Source: Sanguibacter keddieii DSM 10542
GTDB lineage: Bacteria > Actinomycetota > Actinomycetes > Actinomycetales > Cellulomonadaceae
DNA length: 64,000 bases
Assembly: GCF_000024925.1 (NCBI RefSeq)
Contig: NC_013521.1
Span: 3,596,001-3,660,000, forward strand
Reading direction: 5' to 3'
Shown: positions 16,917 through 25,786 of the stretch, one piece after another
Layout of the letters: each line of letters opens with the position of its first letter
Position numbering within the stretch: position 1 is the first letter of the stretch
Notes under the pieces: generated by a model
Told to the model about the DNA's origin: nothing
Seen by the model: the letters and a program-made list of their open reading frames with translations, nothing else
The model's database searches: none
Made by a program: the position numbers and the translations under genes

Positions 16917-17567
16917 ATGAGCCGCGACACAGCCAGGACCCGCCTCGAGCCCGCCGACCGCAGGCGCGAGCTGCTCACCGTCGCCGAACGCCTGGCCCGC
17001 CAGGACGGGCTGGCCAGCCTGAGCACCCAGGCCGTCGCCACCGCCGCCGGGGCCTCGAAGGCCCTCGTCTTCCACTACTTCGGCTCCGTCGTCGGCCTCC
17101 AGCGCGCCGTCGTCGAGGAGGTCGTCACCGACCTCCTCGCCGCCCTCGGCGCGCCGGACGACGACTCCCCCGACGACCACGACCGGCCGGTCGTCGTGCT
17201 CGACGCCTTCATCACCGCGGTCACCGCGCGGCGAGAGCTCTGGACCGACATCTGGCGCGGAGCGCTGCACGACGACGCCCAGACCCAGGAGGTCCTCGGC
17301 GACGCACGGACCGCTCTCGTCGAGCGGCTGGCCCGGAGGTCGTCGGCCCTGCGCGGGCGCACCGGTGCCGCGGACGCCGGGGACGCCCCGCTCTCCCCCG
17401 AGGCGCTCGCGCTGCTCTCGCGCGGGTGGGTGGCCCTCGCGGAGAACGTCACCGCGTCGTGGCTCGCCGGGAGCCCGCTGGACCAGGCGGGGCTCCGAGA
17501 CCTCCTCGTCCGGTCGCTCGCCGCGGTCCTCGGCGACGCCACCGCCCCTCCGACCCCGCACCCCTGA
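16917..17567 (+). CDS. TetR-family transcriptional regulator
   Basis: The 216-aa regulator has an N-terminal helix-turn-helix (about residues 30-70: LSTQAVATAAGASKALVFHYFGS), the classic TetR DNA-binding signature, and a variable helical ligand domain. It is transcribed divergently from the YhgE/degenerate-ATPase operon. The 83-bp intergenic gap contains two matching palindromic operators, so repression of that operon and of itself is the natural model. The ligand is unknown. Confidence 0.93.
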   Translation: MSRDTARTRLEPADRRRELLTVAERLARQDGLASLSTQAVATAAGASKALVFHYFGSVVGLQRAVVEEVVTDLLAALGAPDDDSPDDHDRPVVVLDAFITAVTARRELWTDIWRGALHDDAQTQEVLGDARTALVERLARRSSALRGRTGAADAGDAPLSPEALALLSRGWVALAENVTASWLAGSPLDQAGLRDLLVRSLAAVLGDATAPPTPHP

Positions 17568-17600
17568 CGCCCCCCCGCGCCGCACCTCTCCCGGGACGCA

Positions 17601-17641
17601 CGACGGCCGGGAGAAGGACCACGTCCCTCTCCCGGCCGTCG
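17601..17641. terminator. bidirectional hairpin terminator
   Basis: Perfect 14-bp arms (CGACGGCCGGGAGA and complement) with a 13-nt loop lie between the convergent TetR and OsmC genes. Confidence 0.85.
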
Positions 17642-17661
17642 CAGCCTGCTCGCTCGGTCGA

Positions 17662-18102
17662 CTACTTCTCGAGCGACGCGTCGAGCGTGATGGTCGTGCC
17701 CGTGAGCGCCTTCGAGACGGGGCAGGTGGCCTTCGCGTCCTCGGTCGCCTTGAGGAACGCCGCCTCGTCGATGCCCGAGACCTCACCGCGGACGGTGAGC
17801 TTGATGCCCGTGATCTGGAAGCCGCCCGCGGGGTCCGGGGCGAGCGTCACGTCGGCCGAGACGTCGAGCGCGTCGGGCGTGCCGCCCGCCTCGCCGATGA
17901 GGGCCGAGAGCTGCATCGCGTAGCAGGAGGAGTGCGCCGCCGCGATGAGCTCCTCGGGGCTCGTAGTGCCCCCGGCCTCGTCTGCGGCGCGCTTGGGGAA
18001 GGACACGTCGTAGGTGCCGACCTTGGAGCTGCTGAGCTCGACCTGGCCGGAGCCCTGCTCGAGCGTGCCGTTCCAGGCGGTGCGAGCGGTACGAGTAGGC
18101 AT
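17662..18102 (-). CDS. osmC: OsmC-family peroxiredoxin
   Basis: The 146-aa protein has the two redox cysteines of the OsmC/Ohr family: Cys60 in HSSCYAMQLS and Cys127 in ATCPVSKAL. The SPEELIAAAHSSC motif and the length favour the OsmC branch, which reduces organic hydroperoxides using a reactive thiol. It is monocistronic, with an AAAGAGG ribosome-binding site and a short inverted repeat near the promoter. It stands alone, separated by a terminator from the TetR gene and divergent from a membrane-protein gene. Confidence 0.93.
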   Translation of the reverse strand: MPTRTARTAWNGTLEQGSGQVELSSSKVGTYDVSFPKRAADEAGGTTSPEELIAAAHSSCYAMQLSALIGEAGGTPDALDVSADVTLAPDPAGGFQITGIKLTVRGEVSGIDEAAFLKATEDAKATCPVSKALTGTTITLDASLEK

Positions 18103-18124
18103 GAGAGACCTCTTTCACGTCGGA

Positions 18125-18138
18125 AGGTGTGTACACCT
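18125..18138 (-). promoter_or_regulatory. inverted repeat in the osmC leader/promoter
   Basis: AGGTGT-GT-ACACCT, perfect 6-bp arms, lies 23-36 nt upstream of the osmC ATG, just downstream of a possible -10 (TAAGGT). It is a candidate repressor site. Confidence 0.4.
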
Positions 18139-18314
18139 CCACCTTAGGCACGTGACATCGATCTGGCCCGGGCACGGCCTCCGGGGCTCCCGGTCGGTCG
18201 GTCCAAGCCGCCCCGGGACGGCAGCGCGGCGCCTCGCCGCCGCACGGCACGCTCCCTAGACTGGCGCGACGCGCACCCGCCTGCGCGTGAGCCCCGGACC
18301 CACCAGGAGACCTC

Positions 18315-18980
18315 GTGAACGCACCCCGCGCATGGCACGCCGTCACCGCCCTCGCGGCCGGGACGGGGGTCCTCATGGAGGTGGTCGTCGCGCTGCTCGA
18401 CGGCCCCGGACCTGCCGGCTCCATGCTCGAGCGGCTCGTGCGCCTCTTCAGCTACTTCACCGTGCTGTCGAACGTCCTCGTGTGCGTCGTCGCCGTCCTG
18501 CTCGTGATCGCGCCCGCCCGCGACGGGCGCCTGTTCCGCGTCGCGCGGCTCGACGCGCTGCTGTGCATCGCGGTGACCGGGATCGTCTACAACACGGTGC
18601 TCACCGGGCTCGTCGAGCTCTCCGCCGCCGGCGCGGTGTCGAACTTCCTGCTGCACGTCCTGACCCCCGTGCTCGTGGTGGTCGGGTGGCTGCTCTTCGG
18701 CCCTCGCCCGCGCATCGACCGGCGCACGATCTGGTGGTCTGCCGTCCCGCCGCTCGCCTGGATCGCGTACACCTTCGTGCGGGGCGCGATCGTCGACTGG
18801 TACCCGTACCCGTTCCTCGACGTCGGCGCGAACGGCTACCTCGCCTCGCTGGTCAGCACGGCGCTCGTGGCCGTCGTGTTCCTCGCCCTGGCCTTCGGCG
18901 CCGGGTGGCTGGACCAGCGGATGAAACTCGGTGCCGACTCTCCCAGCAGACGTCAAGGTCCGCCCGACCCCGGCCGATGA
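18315..18980 (+). CDS. Pr6Pr-family integral membrane protein
   Basis: The 221-aa protein has about six membrane helices and the FSYFTVLSNVL and YNTVLTGL...LLHVLTPVLVVVGWLLF blocks characteristic of bacterial Pr6Pr (FAR-17a/AIG1-like) membrane proteins. No catalytic role is established for the bacterial members. The GTG start follows CCAGGAG at a good distance. The next gene begins 7 nt after the stop and may be co-transcribed. Confidence 0.85.
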   Translation: MNAPRAWHAVTALAAGTGVLMEVVVALLDGPGPAGSMLERLVRLFSYFTVLSNVLVCVVAVLLVIAPARDGRLFRVARLDALLCIAVTGIVYNTVLTGLVELSAAGAVSNFLLHVLTPVLVVVGWLLFGPRPRIDRRTIWWSAVPPLAWIAYTFVRGAIVDWYPYPFLDVGANGYLASLVSTALVAVVFLALAFGAGWLDQRMKLGADSPSRRQGPPDPGR

Positions 18981-18987
18981 AGAGGGC

Positions 18988-19494
18988 ATGAAGCCACTGC
19001 TGCGAGCGCACGGACGGACCACCCCGTCGGCGCCGGCCCCCGGACCCCAGGACGGGGCGGTCTCCCTGCGAGACGCGAGCGTGGTCGAGCTCGTCTGGAT
19101 GGAAGAGCTCCGCCAGCACCTGCGTGCCCCGGGCGCCGACCTGCGCTCGGTCGGCTACCTGTCGTCGCTGTTCGACGCCTACTGCCGCGCCTGGCACCGC
19201 GCCCCCGCCTCCGACCGCTGGGACCCCGACTACCTCGTCAGCGCCCTCGGGGTCTGCCTCGGCGACGTCCTGGTGCGCCAGTGCAGCAGCAGCCGGTGGC
19301 AGGTGGTCGCCGACGAGCCGCGCACCACCGTGGCCGTCCGCAACGACCTCTTCCGGCGGACCTTCTTCCCCGTGGACGCCGTCGCACGACGCTGGCTCAC
19401 CGCCGAGCTCGACTGGATGCCCGGCTTCGTCACCTCGACCGGCGCCCTGCTGCAGCGCGGAGCGCTGCGCACGCTCGCCGCCGAGCAGCGCTGA
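18988..19494 (+). CDS. DUF3806-like protein, 168 aa
   Basis: A small soluble protein with the pattern YLSSLFDAYCRAWHRAP ... LVSALGVCLGDVLVRQ ... FPVDAVARRWL seen in DUF3806 proteins, whose function is unknown. The ATG at 18988 is chosen because it follows a GAAGAGGG ribosome-binding site. A GTG at 18931 would overlap the upstream gene by 50 nt. There is no signal peptide. It is followed by a strong hairpin. Confidence 0.75.
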   Translation: MKPLLRAHGRTTPSAPAPGPQDGAVSLRDASVVELVWMEELRQHLRAPGADLRSVGYLSSLFDAYCRAWHRAPASDRWDPDYLVSALGVCLGDVLVRQCSSSRWQVVADEPRTTVAVRNDLFRRTFFPVDAVARRWLTAELDWMPGFVTSTGALLQRGALRTLAAEQR

Positions 19495-19552
19495 CCGGCA
19501 CTGACTGGCACTGACCAGCTCCGACGGCACCGACGTCTGCTCTCCTGACGGC

Positions 19553-19585
19553 CGAGAGGGCCTGACAACCCGTCAGGCCCTCTCG
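19553..19585. terminator. bidirectional hairpin terminator
   Basis: Perfect 14-bp arms (CGAGAGGGCCTGAC and complement) with a 5-nt loop lie between the convergent DUF3806 gene and the sigma-associated membrane protein gene. Confidence 0.85.
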
Positions 19586-19658
19586 TCGGTGTTCTGCGGT
19601 GGTACCCGCAGCCCTCGTGGTGCCGGGGTCCCGCCGAGGACCCCGCTCGCGGTGCGCG

Positions 19659-21089
19659 TCAGCGCGCCGCGAAGTCCAGGTGCTCCTCGGTCACGGCGAT
19701 GACCGTCCACGAGCTGCCGTCGTCCCCGGCGAGCCGGTACGCCGGGACCAGCACGGCGGACCCGTCGGACGAGTACACGGTGGTGGTGGTGAGCTCGGCG
19801 CCGGTGATCGCGACCTCCGAGACCGGCCACGAGATGACGCTGCCCGGGACCGCGGACGGCGGGAGCGTGGGCACGGCGGCCGGGTCGTCCGACGGGACCT
19901 CGACCCCGGGCTCCGGCATCACGTCGAGGCTGGGGTTCGCCTCCTCGAGCGCCTGCGCCTCCTCCGGCGTGACACCTTCGGGGATCTGGACGTCGTCGGC
20001 CGCGCGGGCGAAGGGCATGATGCCGTAGTCCGCCGTCGCCCCGAAGCGCGGGTCCGTGAGGCGTGCGACCGCGGTCGCCGCACCCACCACGTCGTAGCTG
20101 CCGAGGTCGACGAGCGGCGCCAGAGCACCGTTGAGGCTGGACACGCCCAGGCTCGACACCGTGAGCTGCCACGCCTGGCCGTCGTTGACGGAACCTGCCG
20201 CGCGGTAGGCGCTGACGGTCGTGGCGGTCGCGGTGCCCATGTCCTCGACGACGAGGTCGAAGCCCGCCGGGTCCACGCCGAGCGAGGTCATGATCTCGGA
20301 CAGGCGCGCCGTGGCCTCGGCGCCGTCGACGGCCGTCGCCCCCGAGCCCTCGGCCCACGGGTCGGTGGACGGGTCGTAGTACGAGAAGCTCGTCGCGGAG
20401 TCCGACTGCACGTCGAGCGCGGGGCCCGTCCAGTCCGTCGAGCCGACGTGCCAGGCGCCGTAGAGGAGCGACGGCTCCCCCTCGAGGCCGACAGCCTGCG
20501 CGACGGCGAGCGCGGACTCGGGGGTGAAGGTCGCTGCGGGGTCAAAGCCCCACGCCGACGCGGCCGACGGGGTGTCGTCGAGGCCGACGGCGGTGAAGAG
20601 GGTGCGCATGCCGAAGCCGGCGATCATCGACCGGTCGGCCGAGGACGCTGCCGACTCGTCCGAGGGCAGCGAGAACGGTGCCTGGGCGCCGGCCTCCGGT
20701 GCGCTCTCGGTCGCCGCCAGGTCGGCGGTGCTCGCGGAGTCGGCCGAGACATCCGAGCCGCCATCCTGCGTGCCGACGGCGTAGCCGGCCGTCCCGACGG
20801 CTGCCACGCCGACGGCGGCGGCAGCGACCTGCAGCCAGCGCGCCGGGCGGCGACGCGAGCGCGCCGAGGAGAGGTCGACGACACCGGCGTCGGAGCCCTG
20901 CTCAGAGGTCGCGGCCGACGTGGTGCTGTCGTCCGCGGCAGACGACGAGACCTTGGCGGTCACGGTCGCGCGGATCGCGTCGAGGTCGGGCTCGAGGCCC
21001 GCTGCGGGGTCGGCAGCACGGAGCCGGTCGAACGTCTCGTCCGACCCGGAGCCGCGCTGCGGGGAGCTGCCGTTGGTGCTGTCCATCAT
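19659..21089 (-). CDS. sigma-linked membrane protein (putative anti-sigma factor)
   Basis: This 476-aa protein has a Ser/Asp-rich cytoplasmic region of about 80 residues, an RSRRRPARW stop-transfer flank and one membrane helix (about 84-105). A large extracytoplasmic domain rich in Ser/Ala/Asp/Glu follows. It lacks the zinc-binding anti-sigma motif. Its ATG overlaps the stop of the upstream ECF sigma gene and is preceded by AGGAGG inside that gene, so the two are coupled. The layout is that of a membrane anti-sigma or sensor, but this is inferred from position and topology. Confidence 0.75.
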   Translation of the reverse strand: MMDSTNGSSPQRGSGSDETFDRLRAADPAAGLEPDLDAIRATVTAKVSSSAADDSTTSAATSEQGSDAGVVDLSSARSRRRPARWLQVAAAAVGVAAVGTAGYAVGTQDGGSDVSADSASTADLAATESAPEAGAQAPFSLPSDESAASSADRSMIAGFGMRTLFTAVGLDDTPSAASAWGFDPAATFTPESALAVAQAVGLEGEPSLLYGAWHVGSTDWTGPALDVQSDSATSFSYYDPSTDPWAEGSGATAVDGAEATARLSEIMTSLGVDPAGFDLVVEDMGTATATTVSAYRAAGSVNDGQAWQLTVSSLGVSSLNGALAPLVDLGSYDVVGAATAVARLTDPRFGATADYGIMPFARAADDVQIPEGVTPEEAQALEEANPSLDVMPEPGVEVPSDDPAAVPTLPPSAVPGSVISWPVSEVAITGAELTTTTVYSSDGSAVLVPAYRLAGDDGSSWTVIAVTEEHLDFAAR

Positions 21090-21757
21090 GTCCTCCTGGG
21101 GGCGGGGCCACCCTGTCGGCCCGTCACCCTGTCTGTGTCGTGAGCGTCGTCGTCCTTGCGCGCAGGTGCTGGTGGTGACGCGGGCGTCGCGCGTACTGCA
21201 GCGTCGGCGGGCGCCACGGCCCCAGGACGGCTCTGGGGGGCGTCGTCGGACTGGGCGTCGTCACTGTCCTGGGCCGCGAAGGCCGCCCTCAGCCGCGAGC
21301 GCGCCCGGGAGAGCGCGGCGTCCGCTCCCCCGCGCGAGATGCCCAGCGCCTCGGCCAGGCCGTCGCCGTCGACGCCCTCCCAGGCGGTGAGCAGCAGCAC
21401 CTCGCGGTCGCGCTCCGACAGCGTCGCGAGGGCCGCCCGCACCTCGAGGTCGGCGACCACGAGCAGCTCGGGCGAGTCACGGTCCGGCCCCTCGGGGAGC
21501 ACCTCGACCAGCACGGGGCGGGACTTGCGGTGGTGGTTGGCGACCGTGAAGGCCGCCGTCCGGTAGAGCCACGCGAGCTCGTGCCCCTCGGGGACCTCGT
21601 CGCGACGACGCCACGCGACCGCGAGGACGTCGGCCGTGAGGTCGTCCGCGTCGTCGCGCGCCGCACGTCGCGCCACGTAGCGGAACACGCTGCGGGCGTG
21701 CTCGCGGAACAACGCGTCGAACCACGCGTCGTCGCGGGCTGGGGTCTGAAGGGTCAC
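21086..21757 (-). CDS. ECF-type RNA polymerase sigma factor
   Basis: The 223-aa protein contains sigma region 2 (WFDALFREHARSVFRYVARR ... DLTADVLAVAWRR ... WLYRTAAFTVANHHR) and region 4 (LSERDREVLLLTAWEGVDGDGLAEALGISRGGADAALSRARSRL). It has an unusually long Asp/Ala/Pro-rich C-terminal tail of about 50 residues. The GTG at 21757 follows GGAGGACC and removes a 22-residue non-homologous extension. It is the first gene of a two-gene operon with the membrane protein that overlaps its 3' end, and it probably controls envelope stress genes. Confidence 0.9.
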   Translation of the reverse strand: MTLQTPARDDAWFDALFREHARSVFRYVARRAARDDADDLTADVLAVAWRRRDEVPEGHELAWLYRTAAFTVANHHRKSRPVLVEVLPEGPDRDSPELLVVADLEVRAALATLSERDREVLLLTAWEGVDGDGLAEALGISRGGADAALSRARSRLRAAFAAQDSDDAQSDDAPQSRPGAVAPADAAVRATPASPPAPARKDDDAHDTDRVTGRQGGPAPRRT

Positions 21758-21987
21758 ACGGTCCTCCGCACGTCGTCGGCACTGCTGGGGCGCACCTGGT
21801 GCACCCTGCCTGGTCTGTGTCACCAGGGTCGCCGAACTTGCAGCGGGTCAGGTCTCGGTATGGTCACGGTCTGCGGCGGGTCGAGAACAGGTGCAGGTGC
21901 TCGACGTCACCGTGGGCGGCCACCAGGCCCGACCCGACCGCGGCGTACCCTGGCCACGATCCCCCACGACGAGCCGCAGGAGCCGAC

Positions 21988-23184
21988 ATCACGAGCCGCA
22001 CGCGCATCTACGGCACGAGCGGCCTGCTGCTCGTGGCGATGCTGGCCTACGCCCTCAACCTCCGGGCACCCTTCGTGTCCCTCGCGCCGATCGTCACGAC
22101 GGTCGCCGACGGGCTCGGCGTCACCCCGGAGACCGTCGGGATCCTCACCGGGATCCCCGTGCTGTGCTTCGCCCTCGCCGCCCCCTTCGCCTCGATGCTC
22201 CTCGCCCGTGTCGGCATCGAGCGGGCCATCACCCTCTCCCTCCTCGGGGTGTTCGTCGGCACCTGCATCCGCTCGGCGGGCGGCTTCGACCTGGCTGTCG
22301 TCGGCACGGTGATCATCGGCGCGTCGATCACCATCGGCAACGTGTCCGTCCCCGTACTCATCTCCCGCGACTTCTCGAGCTCCGCCGGGGCCGTGACCGG
22401 TCTCTACACCGCAGCCCTCAACCTCGGCTCCGTGATCACCACCGTCGTCACCGCGCCGCTGGCCACCGCCTTCGGGTGGCGCTGGGCGCTGGCCGCCTGG
22501 GGGCTCGTCATGCTCGTCGCCGCGGTCCTGTGGCAGCGCGCGACGGCGGGCCGCGACCGGAGCCCCGTGCACCTCGTGCCGGCGCACGGGACCTCCGACG
22601 CCGAGCTCGGGTCCGTGTGGCGGCGTGGGATCGCGTGGTGCCTCACGCTGACCTTCGTGGGGCAGGCGTTCTCCTACTATGCCGTGACCACCTGGCTGCC
22701 CAAGATCCTCGCCGACGAGCAGGGCATGAGCGACGCCGGCGCGGGCGGTGCCGCCTCGCTGTTCCAGCTGTTCGGCATCATCGGCGGCGTCGGCGTCCCG
22801 CTGCTGCTCGCACGGCGCCTGCCGCTGCGCGCGGTGTTCGCCGGGATGAGCCTGCTGTGGCTGTCGCTCCCGGTGGGGCTGCTCGTGGCCCCCGAGCTCT
22901 GGCCGCTGTGGGCCGCGCTCGCCGGCACCTCGCAGGGCGGCAACTTCACGGTGATCTTCACGCTCGTCGTCCAGCGGTCGCGGGCGCAGAGCGAGGCCCG
23001 CCGGATGTCCGCGATGATCCAGGGCGTCGGCTACGGAGCCGCCGCTGCCGGGCCGTACGCGATCGGCGCGCTGCACACCGCCACCGACGGGTGGACCGTG
23101 CCGCTGCTGGTGGTGATCGGTGCGCTGACGCTCATGACCGTGAGCGGACTCCTCGCGACCGGCGCGCAGCGCGCGCCTGCCTGA
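21988..23184 (+). CDS. MFS transporter, CynX/NimT type (start uncertain)
   Basis: The protein has twelve membrane helices and the ALNLRAPFVSLAPI motif near the N-terminus that marks the cyanate/nitroimidazole (CynX/NimT) branch of the major facilitator superfamily. The start is problematic. No ATG, GTG or TTG lies where homologues would begin; the codon at the expected place is ATC (21988), 6 nt after CAGGAG. The other options are GTG 21799, GTG 21817 or TTG 21838, all without a ribosome-binding site and adding 50 or more unlikely residues. Substrate is unknown. It ends just before a long hairpin. Confidence 0.85.
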   Translation: MTSRTRIYGTSGLLLVAMLAYALNLRAPFVSLAPIVTTVADGLGVTPETVGILTGIPVLCFALAAPFASMLLARVGIERAITLSLLGVFVGTCIRSAGGFDLAVVGTVIIGASITIGNVSVPVLISRDFSSSAGAVTGLYTAALNLGSVITTVVTAPLATAFGWRWALAAWGLVMLVAAVLWQRATAGRDRSPVHLVPAHGTSDAELGSVWRRGIAWCLTLTFVGQAFSYYAVTTWLPKILADEQGMSDAGAGGAASLFQLFGIIGGVGVPLLLARRLPLRAVFAGMSLLWLSLPVGLLVAPELWPLWAALAGTSQGGNFTVIFTLVVQRSRAQSEARRMSAMIQGVGYGAAAAGPYAIGALHTATDGWTVPLLVVIGALTLMTVSGLLATGAQRAPA

Positions 23185-23220
23185 ACGGCGAGCGGCTACG
23201 GGCCAGCCAGCCTCGAGATC

Positions 23221-23274
23221 GTGACTTCGGAGCGAGTTCGTGACTTGTACGGCACGAACTCGCTCCGAAGTCAC
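23221..23274. terminator. 22-bp perfect inverted repeat, probable bidirectional terminator
   Basis: Perfect 22-bp arms (23221-23242 and 23253-23274) flank a 10-nt loop between the convergent MFS and GH2 genes. CACGAACTCG also recurs directly at 23253 and 23273, so alternative pairings are possible. The sequence looks more like a dispersed repeat than a typical intrinsic terminator. Confidence 0.65.
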
Positions 23275-23295
23275 GAACTCGGCGGCGGCCTCAGG

Positions 23296-25458
23296 TCACC
23301 GTCTCCGGGCGGCTGTGCTGCGGACCTTCTGCAGGAGCCGGGCGGTGCCGCGGACCGGGAGCGAGCGCACCAGGCTGCGGCGTGCGGTGAGGGCGCCGTC
23401 GACGGGCTCACCGGTGACTGCCGCGCGGATCTGGGCCGCCGGGACCTTGGGAAGGCGGTCTGCGGTGACGAGGCCGTTGGCCTCCTGGAGGGTGTCGGTC
23501 AGCTGGGTGTAGCAGAAGCCCGCGAGCGCCGTCCCGTGCACCGCAGCCATGAGTGCCGCGAAGCGGGCGTCGAGGTCCCAGGCCGACGTCGCCGTCGAGT
23601 ACCCCCACGCCCCGGCGCCGCCTCGCGGGTAGAGGGCGATGCCGCCGAGCTCGGTGAGCATCACGGGCTGGCCGCGGTCTGGTTCGGCGCCCAGGCGCAT
23701 GCGACGGCCTGCCGGCCCCGTGCCGGCCAGCAGCTCGCCGATGCTCGCGTCGTCGCGGTAGCGGTCGGCGATCCCCTGCGGGTCGCCGTCGTAGTCGTGG
23801 AAGGTCCAGATGTCGGAGTCGGTGTGCTCCCAGCCGTCGTTGGAGACCACCGGTCGGGTGCCGTCGAGAGCCTTGGTCAGGTGCCACAGCGCACGCGCGT
23901 AGTGCTCGGCCTGCGGGTCCTGGGCGATCTCCTCGACACCCCAGCTCTCGTTGAGCGGTACCCACGTGACGACCGACGGGTGCGACCTGTCGCGCGCCAC
24001 CACCTCGGTCCACTCGTGGAGCATCCGCTGCACGGCGGTCGGCGAGAACCTGTAGGCGCTCGGCGCCTCGACCCACACGAGCAGCCCGAGCCGGTCCGCC
24101 CAGTAGAGGAACCGCGGGTCCTCGATCTTCTGGTGCACCCGGACGGCGTTGAAGCCCAGCTCGAGGATCAGCTCGACCTCGGCACGCAGCGCCGCCGCGG
24201 ACGGTGCCGCGAGGTGCGACTGCGGCCAGAACCCCTGGGACAGGACCGAGCGCAGCCGGACCGGCGCGCCGTCGATCCGGAAGGCACCGTCGGCGACGTC
24301 GACGGTGCGCAGCCCGAGGTAGGACGTGACGGTGTCGAGCAGCGTGCTGTCGTGCGGCGCGCTGCCGGGCTCGGCACCGTCGGGCAGTGCGCGATCGAGG
24401 ACCGCGCCGTCGGCGGCGGACCGGATCTCGACCCGTGCGTCGACGAGCGTCGGGGTCCCGGGCGCCCAGAGCAGGGCCCCGCGTCGGGCCGGGTCTGCGA
24501 GGGCCGGGACGAGGACGCGGACGTCGACCCGCGGGTCTGCCGAGCGCACGGTCGCCCGCCCCACCTCGGCACCGTCGAGCTCGAGCACCACCAGGACGTC
24601 GACAGCGGCGGCAGGGCGGCGACCGAGGTCGACCCGCAGGTCCACGGCCGCCTCGTCGACGCGCGGCGTCCAGGTGAGGGCGTCGACGCGGGTGCGCGGG
24701 ACGGCCTCGAGCCACACGGGCTGCCAGATGCCGGTGGTCCGGTGGTACCAGATGGAGTGCGGCTCGAGCTCCCAGTCCTGCTTGCCGCGGGGCTGCTCGA
24801 GGTCGTGCGGGTCGTCCTGCGCCCGGACCACGAGCACGTGCGTGTCACGGGTCCGGTCGAGGGCCGCCGTGGCGTCGAGGGTGAAGGGCGTGGACCCGCC
24901 CTCGTGCGAACCGAGCAGGGTGCCGTCCAGCCAGACGTCCGCCCGGTGGTCGACCGCGCCGAGGTGGACGAGGAGCCGGGTCGACGCGTCGCCGGTGCCG
25001 GTGCCGCCCGTGCGGGTGTCGCCCGGTCCGGTGCTGTCCGAAGCCGTGCCGCCTGACCCGAGGTCGCCCAGACCGGTCGCGTCGAGCTCGGCGCGGGTGA
25101 TCTCGCGCCGGTACCAGACGACGGGGTGGAACCCGGTGTCCGCGATGCCGGAGGCCGGCGACTCCGGCGGGAAGGGGACGACGATCTCGCGGGACAGGCC
25201 CGTGGCGTGCTGCCACCCCTCGTCGAGGCCGACGTCGGCGTCGTCGTGGTCGAAGCCCCAGGTCCCGCTGAGGTCGACCCACCGCTCCCGGACGAGCTGA
25301 GGTCGGGGGTAGGTGCCGTCCTGGAGGCTGGCGCGGGGCGGGGTGGAGACCGGCGGTGTGGCTACCGGCGGCGTGGAGACCGAATGGGCGACGGCGTTGG
25401 GATGAGAGGTGGGGGTGGAGGTGGGCACAGCCGAAGGTCGGGGTGCGCGCTCTCTCAC
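23296..25458 (-). CDS. glycoside hydrolase family 2 enzyme
   Basis: The 720-aa protein carries a GH2 sugar-binding domain (FHPVVWYRREI, then VHLGAVDHRADVWLDG), an immunoglobulin-like domain and a TIM-barrel. The acid/base is Glu504 in WVPLNESWGV, and the nucleophile is Glu603 in VMLTELGG. GH2 members are beta-galactosidases, beta-glucuronidases or beta-mannosidases, and the exact sugar cannot be told here. No signal peptide is seen, so the enzyme is probably cytoplasmic. The GTG start overlaps the stop of the upstream small gene (GTGA). The linker near residue 190 has Gly/Asp/Thr low complexity. Confidence 0.92.
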   Translation of the reverse strand: MRERAPRPSAVPTSTPTSHPNAVAHSVSTPPVATPPVSTPPRASLQDGTYPRPQLVRERWVDLSGTWGFDHDDADVGLDEGWQHATGLSREIVVPFPPESPASGIADTGFHPVVWYRREITRAELDATGLGDLGSGGTASDSTGPGDTRTGGTGTGDASTRLLVHLGAVDHRADVWLDGTLLGSHEGGSTPFTLDATAALDRTRDTHVLVVRAQDDPHDLEQPRGKQDWELEPHSIWYHRTTGIWQPVWLEAVPRTRVDALTWTPRVDEAAVDLRVDLGRRPAAAVDVLVVLELDGAEVGRATVRSADPRVDVRVLVPALADPARRGALLWAPGTPTLVDARVEIRSAADGAVLDRALPDGAEPGSAPHDSTLLDTVTSYLGLRTVDVADGAFRIDGAPVRLRSVLSQGFWPQSHLAAPSAAALRAEVELILELGFNAVRVHQKIEDPRFLYWADRLGLLVWVEAPSAYRFSPTAVQRMLHEWTEVVARDRSHPSVVTWVPLNESWGVEEIAQDPQAEHYARALWHLTKALDGTRPVVSNDGWEHTDSDIWTFHDYDGDPQGIADRYRDDASIGELLAGTGPAGRRMRLGAEPDRGQPVMLTELGGIALYPRGGAGAWGYSTATSAWDLDARFAALMAAVHGTALAGFCYTQLTDTLQEANGLVTADRLPKVPAAQIRAAVTGEPVDGALTARRSLVRSLPVRGTARLLQKVRSTAARRR

Positions 25459-25736
25459 CGGACGTCCGTCTGCGCGGCGGTGCCGCCCTCGTCGCCCTCC
25501 CGCTCCGCCGCGCGACGGTCGCGGACGAACTCGGCGAGGTAGGCCAGCATGTCGGGCGACGGCGACGGGCCCAGCCCGAACTCGGCGGCGAGCTCCTCGG
25601 GCGTGGGGTCGTCCTCGGGGTCGGGGTCGGGCCCCACCGCGGCGCGGAGCGACCCGGCGAGCCACGCCACCTCCTCGGCCGTCACCGGCTGTCCGGCGGC
25701 GAGCTTGGCCTCGATCGAGCTGAGCGTCGGTGTCAC
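25455..25736 (-). CDS. small acidic protein of unknown function, 93 aa
   Basis: The ORF starts with a GTG preceded by CGGAGG and ends by overlapping the GH2 gene start, which supports a real coupled gene. The product is acidic with a helical N-terminal half (PTLSSIEAKLAAGQPVTAEEVAWLAGSL) and a PDPDPEDDPTPEELAAEFGL middle. No domain is recognised. It lies 50 nt downstream of the ImmA-like gene on the same strand and may be transcribed with it. Confidence 0.65.
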   Translation of the reverse strand: MTPTLSSIEAKLAAGQPVTAEEVAWLAGSLRAAVGPDPDPEDDPTPEELAAEFGLGPSPSPDMLAYLAEFVRDRRAAEREGDEGGTAAQTDVR

Positions 25737-25786
25737 GGGTCCTCCGGGGGATGGTGCGGGGCGGTGTCCCAGCCTGCCACGAGAGG

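Noticed and set aside
19497-19516. Short TGACYGGCAC tandem repeat after the DUF3806 gene
   Set aside because: Only two imperfect units; no structure beyond the adjacent terminator.
23221-25056. 611-codon plus-strand ORF opposite the GH2 gene
   Set aside because: Begins inside an inverted repeat, has no ribosome-binding site and opposes a gene with both GH2 catalytic residues.
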